From the NCBI RefSeq assembly GCF_018687935.1, contig NZ_CP061308.1, forward strand, positions 986,048 to 1,050,047: a DNA stretch of 64,000 bases, written 5' to 3'. Numbering within the stretch: position 1 is the stretch's first letter; the number at the start of each line of letters is the position of its first letter. The notes under the pieces were generated by a model. It ran no database searches, was not told where the DNA came from, and saw nothing but the letters and a program-made list of their open reading frames with translations. Made by a program: the position numbers and the translations under genes. The stretch comes from Polynucleobacter sp. JS-JIR-5-A7. GTDB lineage: Bacteria; Pseudomonadota; Gammaproteobacteria; Burkholderiales; Burkholderiaceae. Shown here piece after piece: positions 1-6,624 of this stretch.

Positions 1-516
1 AAGCTCGACTAATTTAGGGCGCAAGTGATCTAAACGGGTGAGGTCAAACTCAGAGTCAGAATACAAGCGACCAATTTCCTTAGCCTTGTGTGGTGGCAGA
101 ACGCGATAGGTGCCAACCACCTTAAGTGTGTCTTGATCGCGAATTAATAGGTGGTCACAATAAGCATCAAACTCATCGACATCTAAACCCTCTGGGTTTT
201 GAGAGAGATTTGCGCCCATTTCTTCTGCGAAGACTTTATAACGTAAACGTTGTGCTTCTTTGACCTCACTTGCGCTACTAGCCCATTGAATCTGAAAAGC
301 AGGGCGTTTTGCTTTTGCTGCCTGAGGTACAACGGCAACTGCTTCAGCTGCCGCTAATTCAGCGCGGGCTTTGGTAGCAAATTTTTTCCCAAATAGCTTC
401 TTGGCCAGCTTTTTAGAGAGCTTTTTAATGGGATTTAACTTTGATTGGCTTGGATCCTTTTTCTTCCTAGGAGAAAAGATCTCAAAGGCGCCAATTGGGT
501 TTGGTATATCAGACAT
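1..516 (-). CDS. OlsB-like GNAT-family N-acyltransferase (3' part beyond window edge)
   Basis: The reverse strand is open for 172 codons from an ATG at 514-516 and runs off the left edge, so only the N-terminal part is present. Residues 1-75 are a basic, low-complexity extension rich in K and A. After that comes a hemolysin/OlsB-type acyltransferase core: EAQRLRYKVFAEEMG, then LDVDEFDAYCDHLLI and VVGTYRVL. Members of this family (PF13444) include OlsB, which transfers a 3-hydroxyacyl group from ACP to ornithine to start ornithine-lipid synthesis. AAGG lies about 7 nt before the start. It is the last visible gene of a plcP-agt-dgkA-acyltransferase operon, 43 bp after dgkA. The family call is good. 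The ornithine substrate is inferred from family and context, because the C-terminal half is missing. Confidence 0.7.
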   Translation of the reverse strand, partial: MSDIPNPIGAFEIFSPRKKKDPSQSKLNPIKKLSKKLAKKLFGKKFATKARAELAAAEAVAVVPQAAKAKRPAFQIQWASSASEVKEAQRLRYKVFAEEMGANLSQNPEGLDVDEFDAYCDHLLIRDQDTLKVVGTYRVLPPHKAKEIGRLYSDSEFDLTRLDHLRPKLVEL

Positions 517-559
517 AGTTAGCCTTGTGTATGGTTTGTATGATCGTAGAGCGCATTTA

Positions 560-964
560 TTACGGTTTTAAGACAATCGGAATACAGACGGCAGACCACA
601 TCAGAACGGCAATAAACAGGGCTAACATGACCGCAGCAGAGCCAAAATCCTTGGCGCGCTTAGAGAGGTCGTGATGTTCAAAGGAGATGCGATCTATGGC
701 CGCTTCAACGCTGGAATTGAGCAACTCAACGACCAATACCATGAGCAAAGAGGCAACTAGTAAAGCCTTTTCCAAATAACTAATTGGCAAAAGGAAGGCG
801 ACTGGCGTTAATAAAACGAATAGCGTTAATTCTTGTCTAAAAGCACTTTCTTCTTGAAAGGCATAAACCAAGCCACACCAAGAATTCTTAGCTGCATGCC
901 ATGCTCTAGCAAGTCCACGATTCCCTTTGTGGGGGTTTTGATCTATGTGATAGGGGGAGGTCAA
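560..964 (-). CDS. dgkA: Diacylglycerol kinase DgkA
   Basis: Small integral inner-membrane kinase (134 aa) that phosphorylates diacylglycerol to phosphatidate with ATP. The signature segment ELLNSSVEAAIDRIS at residues 80-94 matches the catalytic helix of the E. coli enzyme (E-x2-N-S-x2-E-x3-D). Three hydrophobic segments lie near 45-62, 66-83 and 108-130. The N-terminus is about 15 residues longer than in E. coli and polar. It lies 12 bp after the glycosyltransferase stop in the same orientation. In this operon its likely job is to recycle the diacylglycerol left when the upstream PlcP-like enzyme strips phospholipid head groups. Elsewhere DgkA recycles diacylglycerol from periplasmic glucan synthesis, which remains a possible role here. 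Confidence 0.93.
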   Translation of the reverse strand: MTSPYHIDQNPHKGNRGLARAWHAAKNSWCGLVYAFQEESAFRQELTLFVLLTPVAFLLPISYLEKALLVASLLMVLVVELLNSSVEAAIDRISFEHHDLSKRAKDFGSAAVMLALFIAVLMWSAVCIPIVLKP

Positions 965-976
965 AACAAGCCCTTA

Positions 977-2005
977 TTAAGCAATGGCAGTAACATGCAC
1001 ATCAGTCGTTGGTACCGGCTTGAGATGTTTTGCAAACTCTTCAGAAGCGGCTCTCCATGAAAATTTCTCAGCGTGCGCACGGGCAACTTCACGAGGAATT
1101 TTTAATGCTTCGATACAGGCCACACGTAAATCTTCATTCATGGCGCCCGCTTTGGAATTCCCGAGAACATCAATGGGGCCGGTAACGGGATAAGCCGCCA
1201 CAGGAGTACCGCAAGCCATGGCTTCTAGTAAAACAAGTCCAAACGTATCAGTCTTACTAGGAAACACGAATACATCAGCTGCTGCATAGACTTTGGCAAG
1301 CTCATGCTGTTGCAGAACACCAAGATAGTTCACTTCAGGATATTTTTCTTTAATGCCCGCCATCGCTGGACCATCGCCAACTACCCATTTAGACCCTGGT
1401 AAATCGATCTCTAAAAATGCATTGATGTTCTTTTCAATCGCCACTCGGCCAACATACAAAAATATGGGGTGTGCAGTATTAAGAGTCTTGGATTCTTGCA
1501 TTTTGAAAATATCCAAATCAACACCGCGTGACCATAGAACCACATTATTCAGACCATATTTCTCAAGGTCATCTTTCACAACAATCGTTGGCGCCATCAC
1601 TGCCATTGAAGGGCCATGGAACCAGCGAATAAAGGCATAAGTGATTGCCAGCGGAATACCAGTACGTGCTTTTACATACTCTGGGAAACGGGTGTGATAG
1701 GCAGTAGAGAAGGGTAGATTGTTCTTAACAGCGTATGAGCGGGCAGATAAACCTAAAGGACCTTCTGTAGCAATATGCATGGCATCGGGTGCAAACTCTT
1801 TGATACGACGGGCTACTTCTTTGCCTGGAAATAAGGAGAGCGCGATATCTGGATAAGTCGGGCAAGGGATGGATTTAAATCCATTGGGCGTAATCATTTC
1901 AACCTCATGACCCATCGCAGTCAATTCAGCACGGGTTTGCTTGAGGGTGCGAACAACGCCATTTACCTGTGGATCCCATGCGTCAGTGATGATCATAATT
2001 TTCAT
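977..2005 (-). CDS. GT4-family glycosyltransferase, Agt-like (diacylglycerol glycosyltransferase candidate)
   Basis: 342-aa GT-B fold retaining glycosyltransferase of family GT4. The N-terminal domain begins with ITDAWDPQVNGVVRTL (residues 6-21), typical of the MgtA/SqdX/Agt branch. The C-terminal nucleotide-sugar domain has YVGRVAIEKN (184-193), VVGDGP (208-213) and the EX7E-type region KTDTFGLVLLEAMACG (251-266), where the usual first Glu is Asp or Thr. Its start overlaps the end of the upstream metallophosphoesterase by 4 bp (ATGA), so the two are almost certainly translationally coupled. A GT4 enzyme coupled to this phosphoesterase is the arrangement known for plcP-agt, in which Agt makes glycosyl- or glucuronosyl-diacylglycerol during phosphate starvation. 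The acceptor is inferred. An LPS or exopolysaccharide role is the alternative. Confidence 0.75.
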   Translation of the reverse strand: MKIMIITDAWDPQVNGVVRTLKQTRAELTAMGHEVEMITPNGFKSIPCPTYPDIALSLFPGKEVARRIKEFAPDAMHIATEGPLGLSARSYAVKNNLPFSTAYHTRFPEYVKARTGIPLAITYAFIRWFHGPSMAVMAPTIVVKDDLEKYGLNNVVLWSRGVDLDIFKMQESKTLNTAHPIFLYVGRVAIEKNINAFLEIDLPGSKWVVGDGPAMAGIKEKYPEVNYLGVLQQHELAKVYAAADVFVFPSKTDTFGLVLLEAMACGTPVAAYPVTGPIDVLGNSKAGAMNEDLRVACIEALKIPREVARAHAEKFSWRAASEEFAKHLKPVPTTDVHVTAIA

Positions 2006-2811
2006 AGCACAGCCTCTTTCAGAAGTGATTCAACAGCAGGTTGGAAGGTAATTTCAGGAGTTTCAACAGGTTCACCTTTGATATAGGGCCAGTGAACAAT
2101 TTTTAGCTCACCCGTATGGGTTTCAACTAAGGCGGTTAAACTTTCGACCCAGTCGCCATCGTTGCAGTAGAGCAAACCATCAATCTCACGGATTTCTGCT
2201 TTATGGATGTGGCCACAGACAACTCCGTCGCATCCGCGCAGACGGGCTTCTCTAGCCATAATATGTTCGAAGTCAGCGATGTAACTCACTGCATTCTTGA
2301 CTTGATGCTTTAAGTATTGAGAGAGTGACCAATACTGCAAGCCCATTTTGACTCGCAGCATATTGAAGTAACGATTAATGTAGAGAATGAAGGAGTAGAG
2401 CGTATCACCAACATAGGCAAGCCATTTGGCGTACTGCATCACTCCATCAAAAAGATCGCCATGGGTAACCCAGAGCTTCTTGCCATCTAAGGTAGTGTGA
2501 ATTACCTCCTCAACAACCTTCACATCACCGAACGAGAGTCCAAAAAATTGACGGGCACTTTCATCATGGTTGCCGGGTACGTAAATCACTTCAGCTCCCT
2601 TACGAGCCTTACGTAATAGTTTTTGTACGACGTCGTTATGAGCCTGTGGCCAATAGAATGACTTCTTTAAACGCCAGCCATCAATGATGTCACCAACGAG
2701 ATAAAACTTATCGGCTTCGTTATGCTTTAAAAAATCGAGGAGGTAGTTTGCCTGACACCCTGATGTTCCTAGGTGTACGTCTGAAATCCAGATGGCTCTG
2801 TAATGCATCAT
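2002..2811 (-). CDS. plcP: Calcineurin-like metallophosphoesterase, PlcP-type phospholipase C candidate
   Basis: 269-aa binuclear metallophosphoesterase. Metal ligands are visible: SDVHL (D11, H13), GDIIDGW (D41), GNHDE (N80-H82 region), VTHGDLFDG, and CGHIHKAEI near the C-terminus. The block YWPQAHNDVVQKLLRK at 53-68 resembles the family often annotated as UDP-2,3-diacylglucosamine pyrophosphatase. That family includes Sinorhizobium PlcP, which cleaves phosphatidylcholine and related lipids to diacylglycerol under phosphate limitation. Classical LpxH is an alternative. The coupling to a GT4 enzyme and to dgkA favours PlcP. Two ATGs are possible (2811 and 2808) and neither has a strong ribosome-binding site. 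It heads the operon, and a weak PhoB-like box sits about 36 bp upstream. Confidence 0.68.
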   Translation of the reverse strand: MMHYRAIWISDVHLGTSGCQANYLLDFLKHNEADKFYLVGDIIDGWRLKKSFYWPQAHNDVVQKLLRKARKGAEVIYVPGNHDESARQFFGLSFGDVKVVEEVIHTTLDGKKLWVTHGDLFDGVMQYAKWLAYVGDTLYSFILYINRYFNMLRVKMGLQYWSLSQYLKHQVKNAVSYIADFEHIMAREARLRGCDGVVCGHIHKAEIREIDGLLYCNDGDWVESLTALVETHTGELKIVHWPYIKGEPVETPEITFQPAVESLLKEAVL

Positions 2812-2846
2812 GAAACCGTATTAAGCCAAGCCACTATGTAAGCATC

Positions 2847-2864
2847 ATGACATTTTTAAGTCAG
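2847..2864 (-). promoter_or_regulatory. Weak PhoB-box candidate upstream of plcP operon
   Basis: On the minus strand the intergenic region reads CTGACTT-AAAA-ATGTCAT, two 7-mers separated by a 4-bp AT spacer as in Pho boxes (CTGTCAT repeats). The first repeat matches 5 of 7 bases and the second 6 of 7. A poor -10 (CATAGT) lies 8 bp downstream. This is by-eye matching and could be chance. Confidence 0.33.
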
Positions 2865-2904
2865 TTTGATGACGCAAGGTATTTGCTTTATATTGAAGCC
2901 GAAT

Positions 2905-3696
2905 ATGAGTATTCCTCCAGCATTCATTGAGAAAGAAACCCCTTTTATTACCCGTTTTGGTCTATGGATGGCCATTTGGGCTCATGTTCTTTCTGGGGCA
3001 GCAACCCTCTTCATGGTGTTTCCATTCGCTAATCTGAAAACCAGACACTTTCATATTCAGCAGTGGTCAATAAAGCTGCTGAAGATTTTTGGCATTCAAT
3101 TGCGGGTGATGAACCCAGGTATTCTGCCGAGCAATTCCTATTTACTCGCGTCCAATCATATTTCCTGGCTAGATATTCATGCTATCAACGCCTTCAAACC
3201 CATTCGGTTTGTGGCTAAGTCTGAGGTAGAAAAGTGGCCCATATTTGGATGGATGGCAAAACAGTTAGGTACGGTTTTTATCAAACGGGATAGCTCAAGA
3301 CATGCCCATGTAGTGGTGGGGGAGATGAGTGCCGTACTGAAATCCGAGTCAGTCTGTATTTTTCCCGAGGGCACATCCACCATCGGTGAAACCGTGCGTC
3401 CTTTTAAGCCAAACTTATTCGAGGCTGCTGTGATGGCAGATTTGCCGGTCTACACCCTAGCAATTCGCTATTTGTCCAAGGCATCTAGTCAACGCTCAGA
3501 TGTGCCTGCTTTTGTAGGAGATATGGGGCTTTTGGAGTCAATGAGCAAGATTCTCAAAAACCGGAATTTGATTGCGGAGCTCACCTTTTTTCCACCCCCT
3601 GCCGCAACGCCTGAGCAGCCAAGTGATCGAAAATGGCTGGCTCTGCATAGCCATGAGCAAATTGCCAAGTACCTAAGCTCGTCAAATACCTTGTAG
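2905..3696 (+). CDS. PlsC/OlsA-type 1-acylglycerol-3-phosphate (lysolipid) acyltransferase
   Basis: Membrane-anchored acyltransferase of the PlsC superfamily (264 aa from the ATG at 2905). The catalytic motif is NHISWLD (NHx4D) and the second substrate motif is FPEGTST, about 75 residues later. An N-terminal hydrophobic segment (GLWMAIWAHVLSGAATLFMVF) anchors it. The frame is open further upstream to a TTG at 2866 and an ATG at 2869, but GAAG sits 6 nt before the 2905 ATG, so that start is preferred. It would acylate a lysophospholipid or, if OlsA-like, lyso-ornithine lipid. It is divergent from the plcP-agt-dgkA-olsB-like operon across a 93-bp gap, which makes a shared lipid-remodelling role reasonable but unproven. 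Confidence 0.85.
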   Translation: MSIPPAFIEKETPFITRFGLWMAIWAHVLSGAATLFMVFPFANLKTRHFHIQQWSIKLLKIFGIQLRVMNPGILPSNSYLLASNHISWLDIHAINAFKPIRFVAKSEVEKWPIFGWMAKQLGTVFIKRDSSRHAHVVVGEMSAVLKSESVCIFPEGTSTIGETVRPFKPNLFEAAVMADLPVYTLAIRYLSKASSQRSDVPAFVGDMGLLESMSKILKNRNLIAELTFFPPPAATPEQPSDRKWLALHSHEQIAKYLSSSNTL

Positions 3697-3697
3697 T

Positions 3698-3732
3698 CTG
3701 TAACAATAATGTCATAAGTTAGGGCGTAAACT
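3698..3732 (+). promoter_or_regulatory. PhoB-box promoter candidate for ppk2
   Basis: 3698-3715 reads CTGTAAC-AATA-ATGTCAT: two 7-bp direct repeats with a 4-bp AT spacer, matching Pho-box consensus 7/7 (CTGTMAY form) and 6/7. Eleven bp downstream is TAAACT (3727-3732), a 4/6 match to the -10, at the spacing expected for PhoB-activated promoters. The ppk2 start is 24 bp further on. Matching was by eye. Confidence 0.6.
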
Positions 3733-3755
3733 TCACAATATTCAGTGGAAATAAG

Positions 3756-4661
3756 ATGACTTCAAAGCATACAGAGATGGCAGAGTGGTATCAACGTGCT
3801 CAAGAAGAGATTCTTGATAGCATGGATGAAGAGCTCGAAATGGAGCTTGATGACGATCGTCTCTCGCCTGATGGTGAAGCTGGTTCCCAAGTCCCTCGCA
3901 ATGTTTACTTTAAAGAGCTCTTCAGATTGCAGGGAGAACTTGTAAAGCTCCAAGATTGGGTCGTTGCGAATAATGTAAAAGTAGCTGTGCTGTTTGAAGG
4001 ACGTGACTCAGCCGGTAAGGGTGGGGCGATCAAGCGAATTACCCAGCGCCTGAATCCGCGCGTTTGTAAAGTGGTGGCTTTGCCTGCGCCAAATGAACGT
4101 GAAAAGACGCAGTGGTATTTCCAAAGATATATTTCTCACCTGCCAGCTGGCGGTGAAATAGTGTTGTTCGATCGCAGTTGGTATAACCGTGCTGGCGTTG
4201 AAAAAGTGATGGGCTTTTGTACTGACGCAGAGTATGAAGAGTTCTTGAGAACTGTTCCTGATTTAGAGCGCATGATGATTCGCTCTGGAGTGATCTTGAT
4301 TAAATACTGGTTCTCAATCTCTGATGATGAGCAGTACAACCGTTTCATGATGCGTATTCACGATCCATTGAAGCAATGGAAACTCAGCCCAATGGACTTA
4401 GAGGCTCGTCGCTTATGGGAGCAATACACCAAAGCAAAGGAAACGATGCTGGAGCGTACTCATATTCCGGAAGCCCCTTGGTGGGTAGTAGCGGCCAATG
4501 ATAAGAAAAAAGCCCGCTTAAATTGCATTACGCATTTGCTAAACCAGATCCCTTATAAAGAGATCGATCACCCTGTGATTACGCTACCGGCCCGCGTTCA
4601 CAACCCTGATTACCTCCGTGGACCGGTGCCACCAGAGATGTACGTCCCTCAAGTCTATTAA
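3756..4661 (+). CDS. ppk2: Polyphosphate kinase 2 (PPK2), first copy
   Basis: 301-aa nucleotide/polyphosphate phosphotransferase of the PPK2 P-loop family, which moves phosphate between polyphosphate and ADP/GDP. Walker A is EGRDSAGKGG at residues 81-90. The lid and Walker B region includes ERE..QWYFQRYISHLPAGGEIVLFDRSWYNRAG. The length and the single domain fit class I PPK2. The first 45 residues are strongly acidic (DSMDEELEMELDDD) and precede the catalytic core. A PhoB-like box with a spaced -10 lies just upstream, suggesting phosphate-starvation control. The neighbours are the lipid acyltransferase upstream and a CYTH-like protein downstream. A second PPK2 gene lies at 20.3-21.1 kb. Confidence 0.93.
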   Translation: MTSKHTEMAEWYQRAQEEILDSMDEELEMELDDDRLSPDGEAGSQVPRNVYFKELFRLQGELVKLQDWVVANNVKVAVLFEGRDSAGKGGAIKRITQRLNPRVCKVVALPAPNEREKTQWYFQRYISHLPAGGEIVLFDRSWYNRAGVEKVMGFCTDAEYEEFLRTVPDLERMMIRSGVILIKYWFSISDDEQYNRFMMRIHDPLKQWKLSPMDLEARRLWEQYTKAKETMLERTHIPEAPWWVVAANDKKKARLNCITHLLNQIPYKEIDHPVITLPARVHNPDYLRGPVPPEMYVPQVY

Positions 4662-4703
4662 TCCTCGCGGTATAGTGATAATCTCTTGCAAACAGAGGTT
4701 ATT

Positions 4704-5534
4704 GTGAAAAAACTCCACCCGTCGATTACCAATAGAGAATTTAAGTTGCTTATCAAGCCCAAAGGCTTAGATCGTCGCAGCAAAATCACCGCCCTTAGCG
4801 AACAGCTGATCAAGTTTTGCAAGAAAAACAAGGTTGATTTTTTTCATCTTGATAATGCCAATACTGGTTTGCGTAACATTTATTTTTATGACACACCGGG
4901 CGAAGATTTTCGCCTGAACAATATTATTTTACGTGTCAGAGAATCACGCCAAAATATTTGGGTGGATGATTACGCGGAGGTCACGCTGAAATGTCGTGCG
5001 CATAAGATGGATCATGCCTCAAACTTTGACCCGACACCGCAGAAAAAGATCAAATCGCGGATTCGCTTCAAAGAAGAAATTCTCCGTGGGGATGGACTTG
5101 GTACACAACGTCAAATATATTCAAATAATGCTATCTTAGATGCTGTTCCGATTGATGATCTTTTTGATAGAACGCTCAGCAGCGCTAATAAATTCTTTCC
5201 TGGTCTTGCTAAACTCGCCATTGATAAAAAATCACCGCTACGTATTGTGGGCGGATCAACCAATAAAATATTAGAGGCCTGCTTGCCATTGGGTAATCTC
5301 GTCTTTGGTGATGGCGTTCAGGCACATTGTGATATTGCTATTTGGATGAAAAGTGCGGGAGACCCTATTGTTGGAGAGCTGGCTTTTTCATATCGAGTCA
5401 ACGATGAAAACCGAGCACAAGCTAAAGCCCATAAGCGAGCAGATAAATTCTTCAAACAACTTCAAATTGAGCTTGCCGATTCGCTAGAAATAGGGAGTAC
5501 TAAAACTGCCTTGATCTATGGAAAGCCTGAATGA
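4704..5534 (+). CDS. CYTH/VTC-like domain protein of unknown function
   Basis: 276 aa from a GTG at 4704, chosen because AGAGG sits 5 nt before it. An in-frame TTG at 4686 lacks such a site. I do not recognise the gene by name. Its pattern resembles the CYTH/triphosphate-tunnel fold: an N-terminal EFKLLIK (residues 12-18), NIYFYDTPGEDFRLNNIILRV, a basic strand VTLKCR, RFKEEIL, and a late IVGELAFSYR strand. Such proteins bind or hydrolyse triphosphate, polyphosphate or triphosphorylated compounds. It lies 42 bp after ppk2, and its stop overlaps the chromate-transporter start by 4 bp. A role with polyphosphate is inferred from fold and position. The first strand deviates from the canonical ExExK motif, so catalysis is uncertain. 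Confidence 0.55.
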   Translation: MKKLHPSITNREFKLLIKPKGLDRRSKITALSEQLIKFCKKNKVDFFHLDNANTGLRNIYFYDTPGEDFRLNNIILRVRESRQNIWVDDYAEVTLKCRAHKMDHASNFDPTPQKKIKSRIRFKEEILRGDGLGTQRQIYSNNAILDAVPIDDLFDRTLSSANKFFPGLAKLAIDKKSPLRIVGGSTNKILEACLPLGNLVFGDGVQAHCDIAIWMKSAGDPIVGELAFSYRVNDENRAQAKAHKRADKFFKQLQIELADSLEIGSTKTALIYGKPE

Positions 5535-6097
5535 GCCTTGAAAACCCTAGTGGGGATAAAGTCAAGGTCACTCTGAGTGATTTATTTATACAGTTTTTGA
5601 TTATTGGTGCAGTGAGTTTTGGTGGTGGAATCATTGCTTACGAGCGGATTCTTCTCATTGAAAAACGAAAATGGCTCAGCGCTGATGAATTCATGGGTTA
5701 CTTGGTTATTAGTCAAACCATGCCTGGTTTAAATTCAGTGAACTTAGCAGTGCTCGCTGGCGATCATTTGCGGGGAATCTGGGGTGCAGTGATTGCTGCA
5801 TTAGGATTAATTCTTCCGGGATCTCTTTTTGTCTTAATCATTGGCATTGCTTATACCAATAACAATAATCATCCACTCGCAAATCTGCTTTTAACTGGCA
5901 TTGCCGCTGGCGCATGCGGTTTATTGGCTGCGATTACATATCGTATTGGCGATGAGCACTGGAAGCATTTGAAATCCGTCATCATCATTGCATGTACCTT
6001 CGGACTCATGAGCATTGCAAAACTCTCTTTGCCTTTAGTTCTGTTAATCATGGCGCCGATTTCTATCTATCTTTATAGACCAAAACTACAGTCATGA
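5531..6097 (+). CDS. Chromate transporter (CHR family), N-terminal-half protein
   Basis: 188-aa membrane protein with one CHR domain. The N-terminal motif FGGGIIAYERILLIEKRKWLSADEF and SQTMPGLNSVNLAVLAG are the conserved CHR segments, followed by about five hydrophobic helices. Short-chain CHR proteins work as pairs of single-domain subunits, and the next gene is the partner. The start overlaps the CYTH-like gene's stop (ATGA) and its own stop overlaps the partner's start (ATGA), giving a tight translationally coupled set. The family exports chromate or transports related oxyanions. The true substrate here is unknown, and placement behind ppk2 raises the possibility of a phosphate-related anion. 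Confidence 0.85.
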   Translation: MSLENPSGDKVKVTLSDLFIQFLIIGAVSFGGGIIAYERILLIEKRKWLSADEFMGYLVISQTMPGLNSVNLAVLAGDHLRGIWGAVIAALGLILPGSLFVLIIGIAYTNNNNHPLANLLLTGIAAGACGLLAAITYRIGDEHWKHLKSVIIIACTFGLMSIAKLSLPLVLLIMAPISIYLYRPKLQS

Positions 6098-6618
6098 GTT
6101 TGCTAGTTCAACTCGCACTCACCTTTAGTCTTTTATCGATCCTGGCTGTTGGAGGAGGTACTGCTGTCTTGCCAGAGATGCAAACTCTTTTGGCTCATCA
6201 ATTTGATATTACTCATGCACAATTTGTTCATATCTATAGTATTGGGCAGGTAGCGCCTGGCCCCAATATGTTGATGGTGCTTATTATTGGTTTCAAAGTC
6301 GCAGGAATAGTGGGTGCGGGTATTGTGCTGCTGGCCTTTTTTCTACCTTCTAGTTTTTTGTGTTTTTATGCAGGTCGCCTATGGAGTCATTTTGCTCATA
6401 ATCCCTGGCGACGCACTATTCAGAGTGCTTTAGAGCCTATCTCTATTGGATTGATGGCATCTGGCGTGTATGCCGTTGCTAAGGCATCAATCGTCAGTCC
6501 AGTGACTCTGATCTTGGCGTTGTTTACGCTTTACTTGATTCTGAGAACCAAGATCAATCCCGTTTTTGTGATCTTAGGATCAGGCATGCTGGGTTTTATT
6601 TATCTGCGATTTTTTTAA
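6094..6618 (+). CDS. Chromate transporter (CHR family), C-terminal-half partner
   Basis: 174-aa CHR-domain membrane protein and second subunit of the pair. The family signature AVGGGTAVLPEMQTLLAHQF (residues 19-38) is followed by IGQVAPGPNMLMVLIIGF and four to five hydrophobic helices. It starts within the stop of the upstream half (4-bp overlap), so the two should be made in equal amounts and assemble as a heterodimer. Its stop lies 6 bp from the end of the convergent TonB-dependent receptor gene with no clear terminator between. Oxyanion transport is the family role. Chromate specificity is not shown by the sequence. Confidence 0.85.
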   Translation: MSLLVQLALTFSLLSILAVGGGTAVLPEMQTLLAHQFDITHAQFVHIYSIGQVAPGPNMLMVLIIGFKVAGIVGAGIVLLAFFLPSSFLCFYAGRLWSHFAHNPWRRTIQSALEPISIGLMASGVYAVAKASIVSPVTLILALFTLYLILRTKINPVFVILGSGMLGFIYLRFF

Positions 6619-6624
6619 GTTAGT

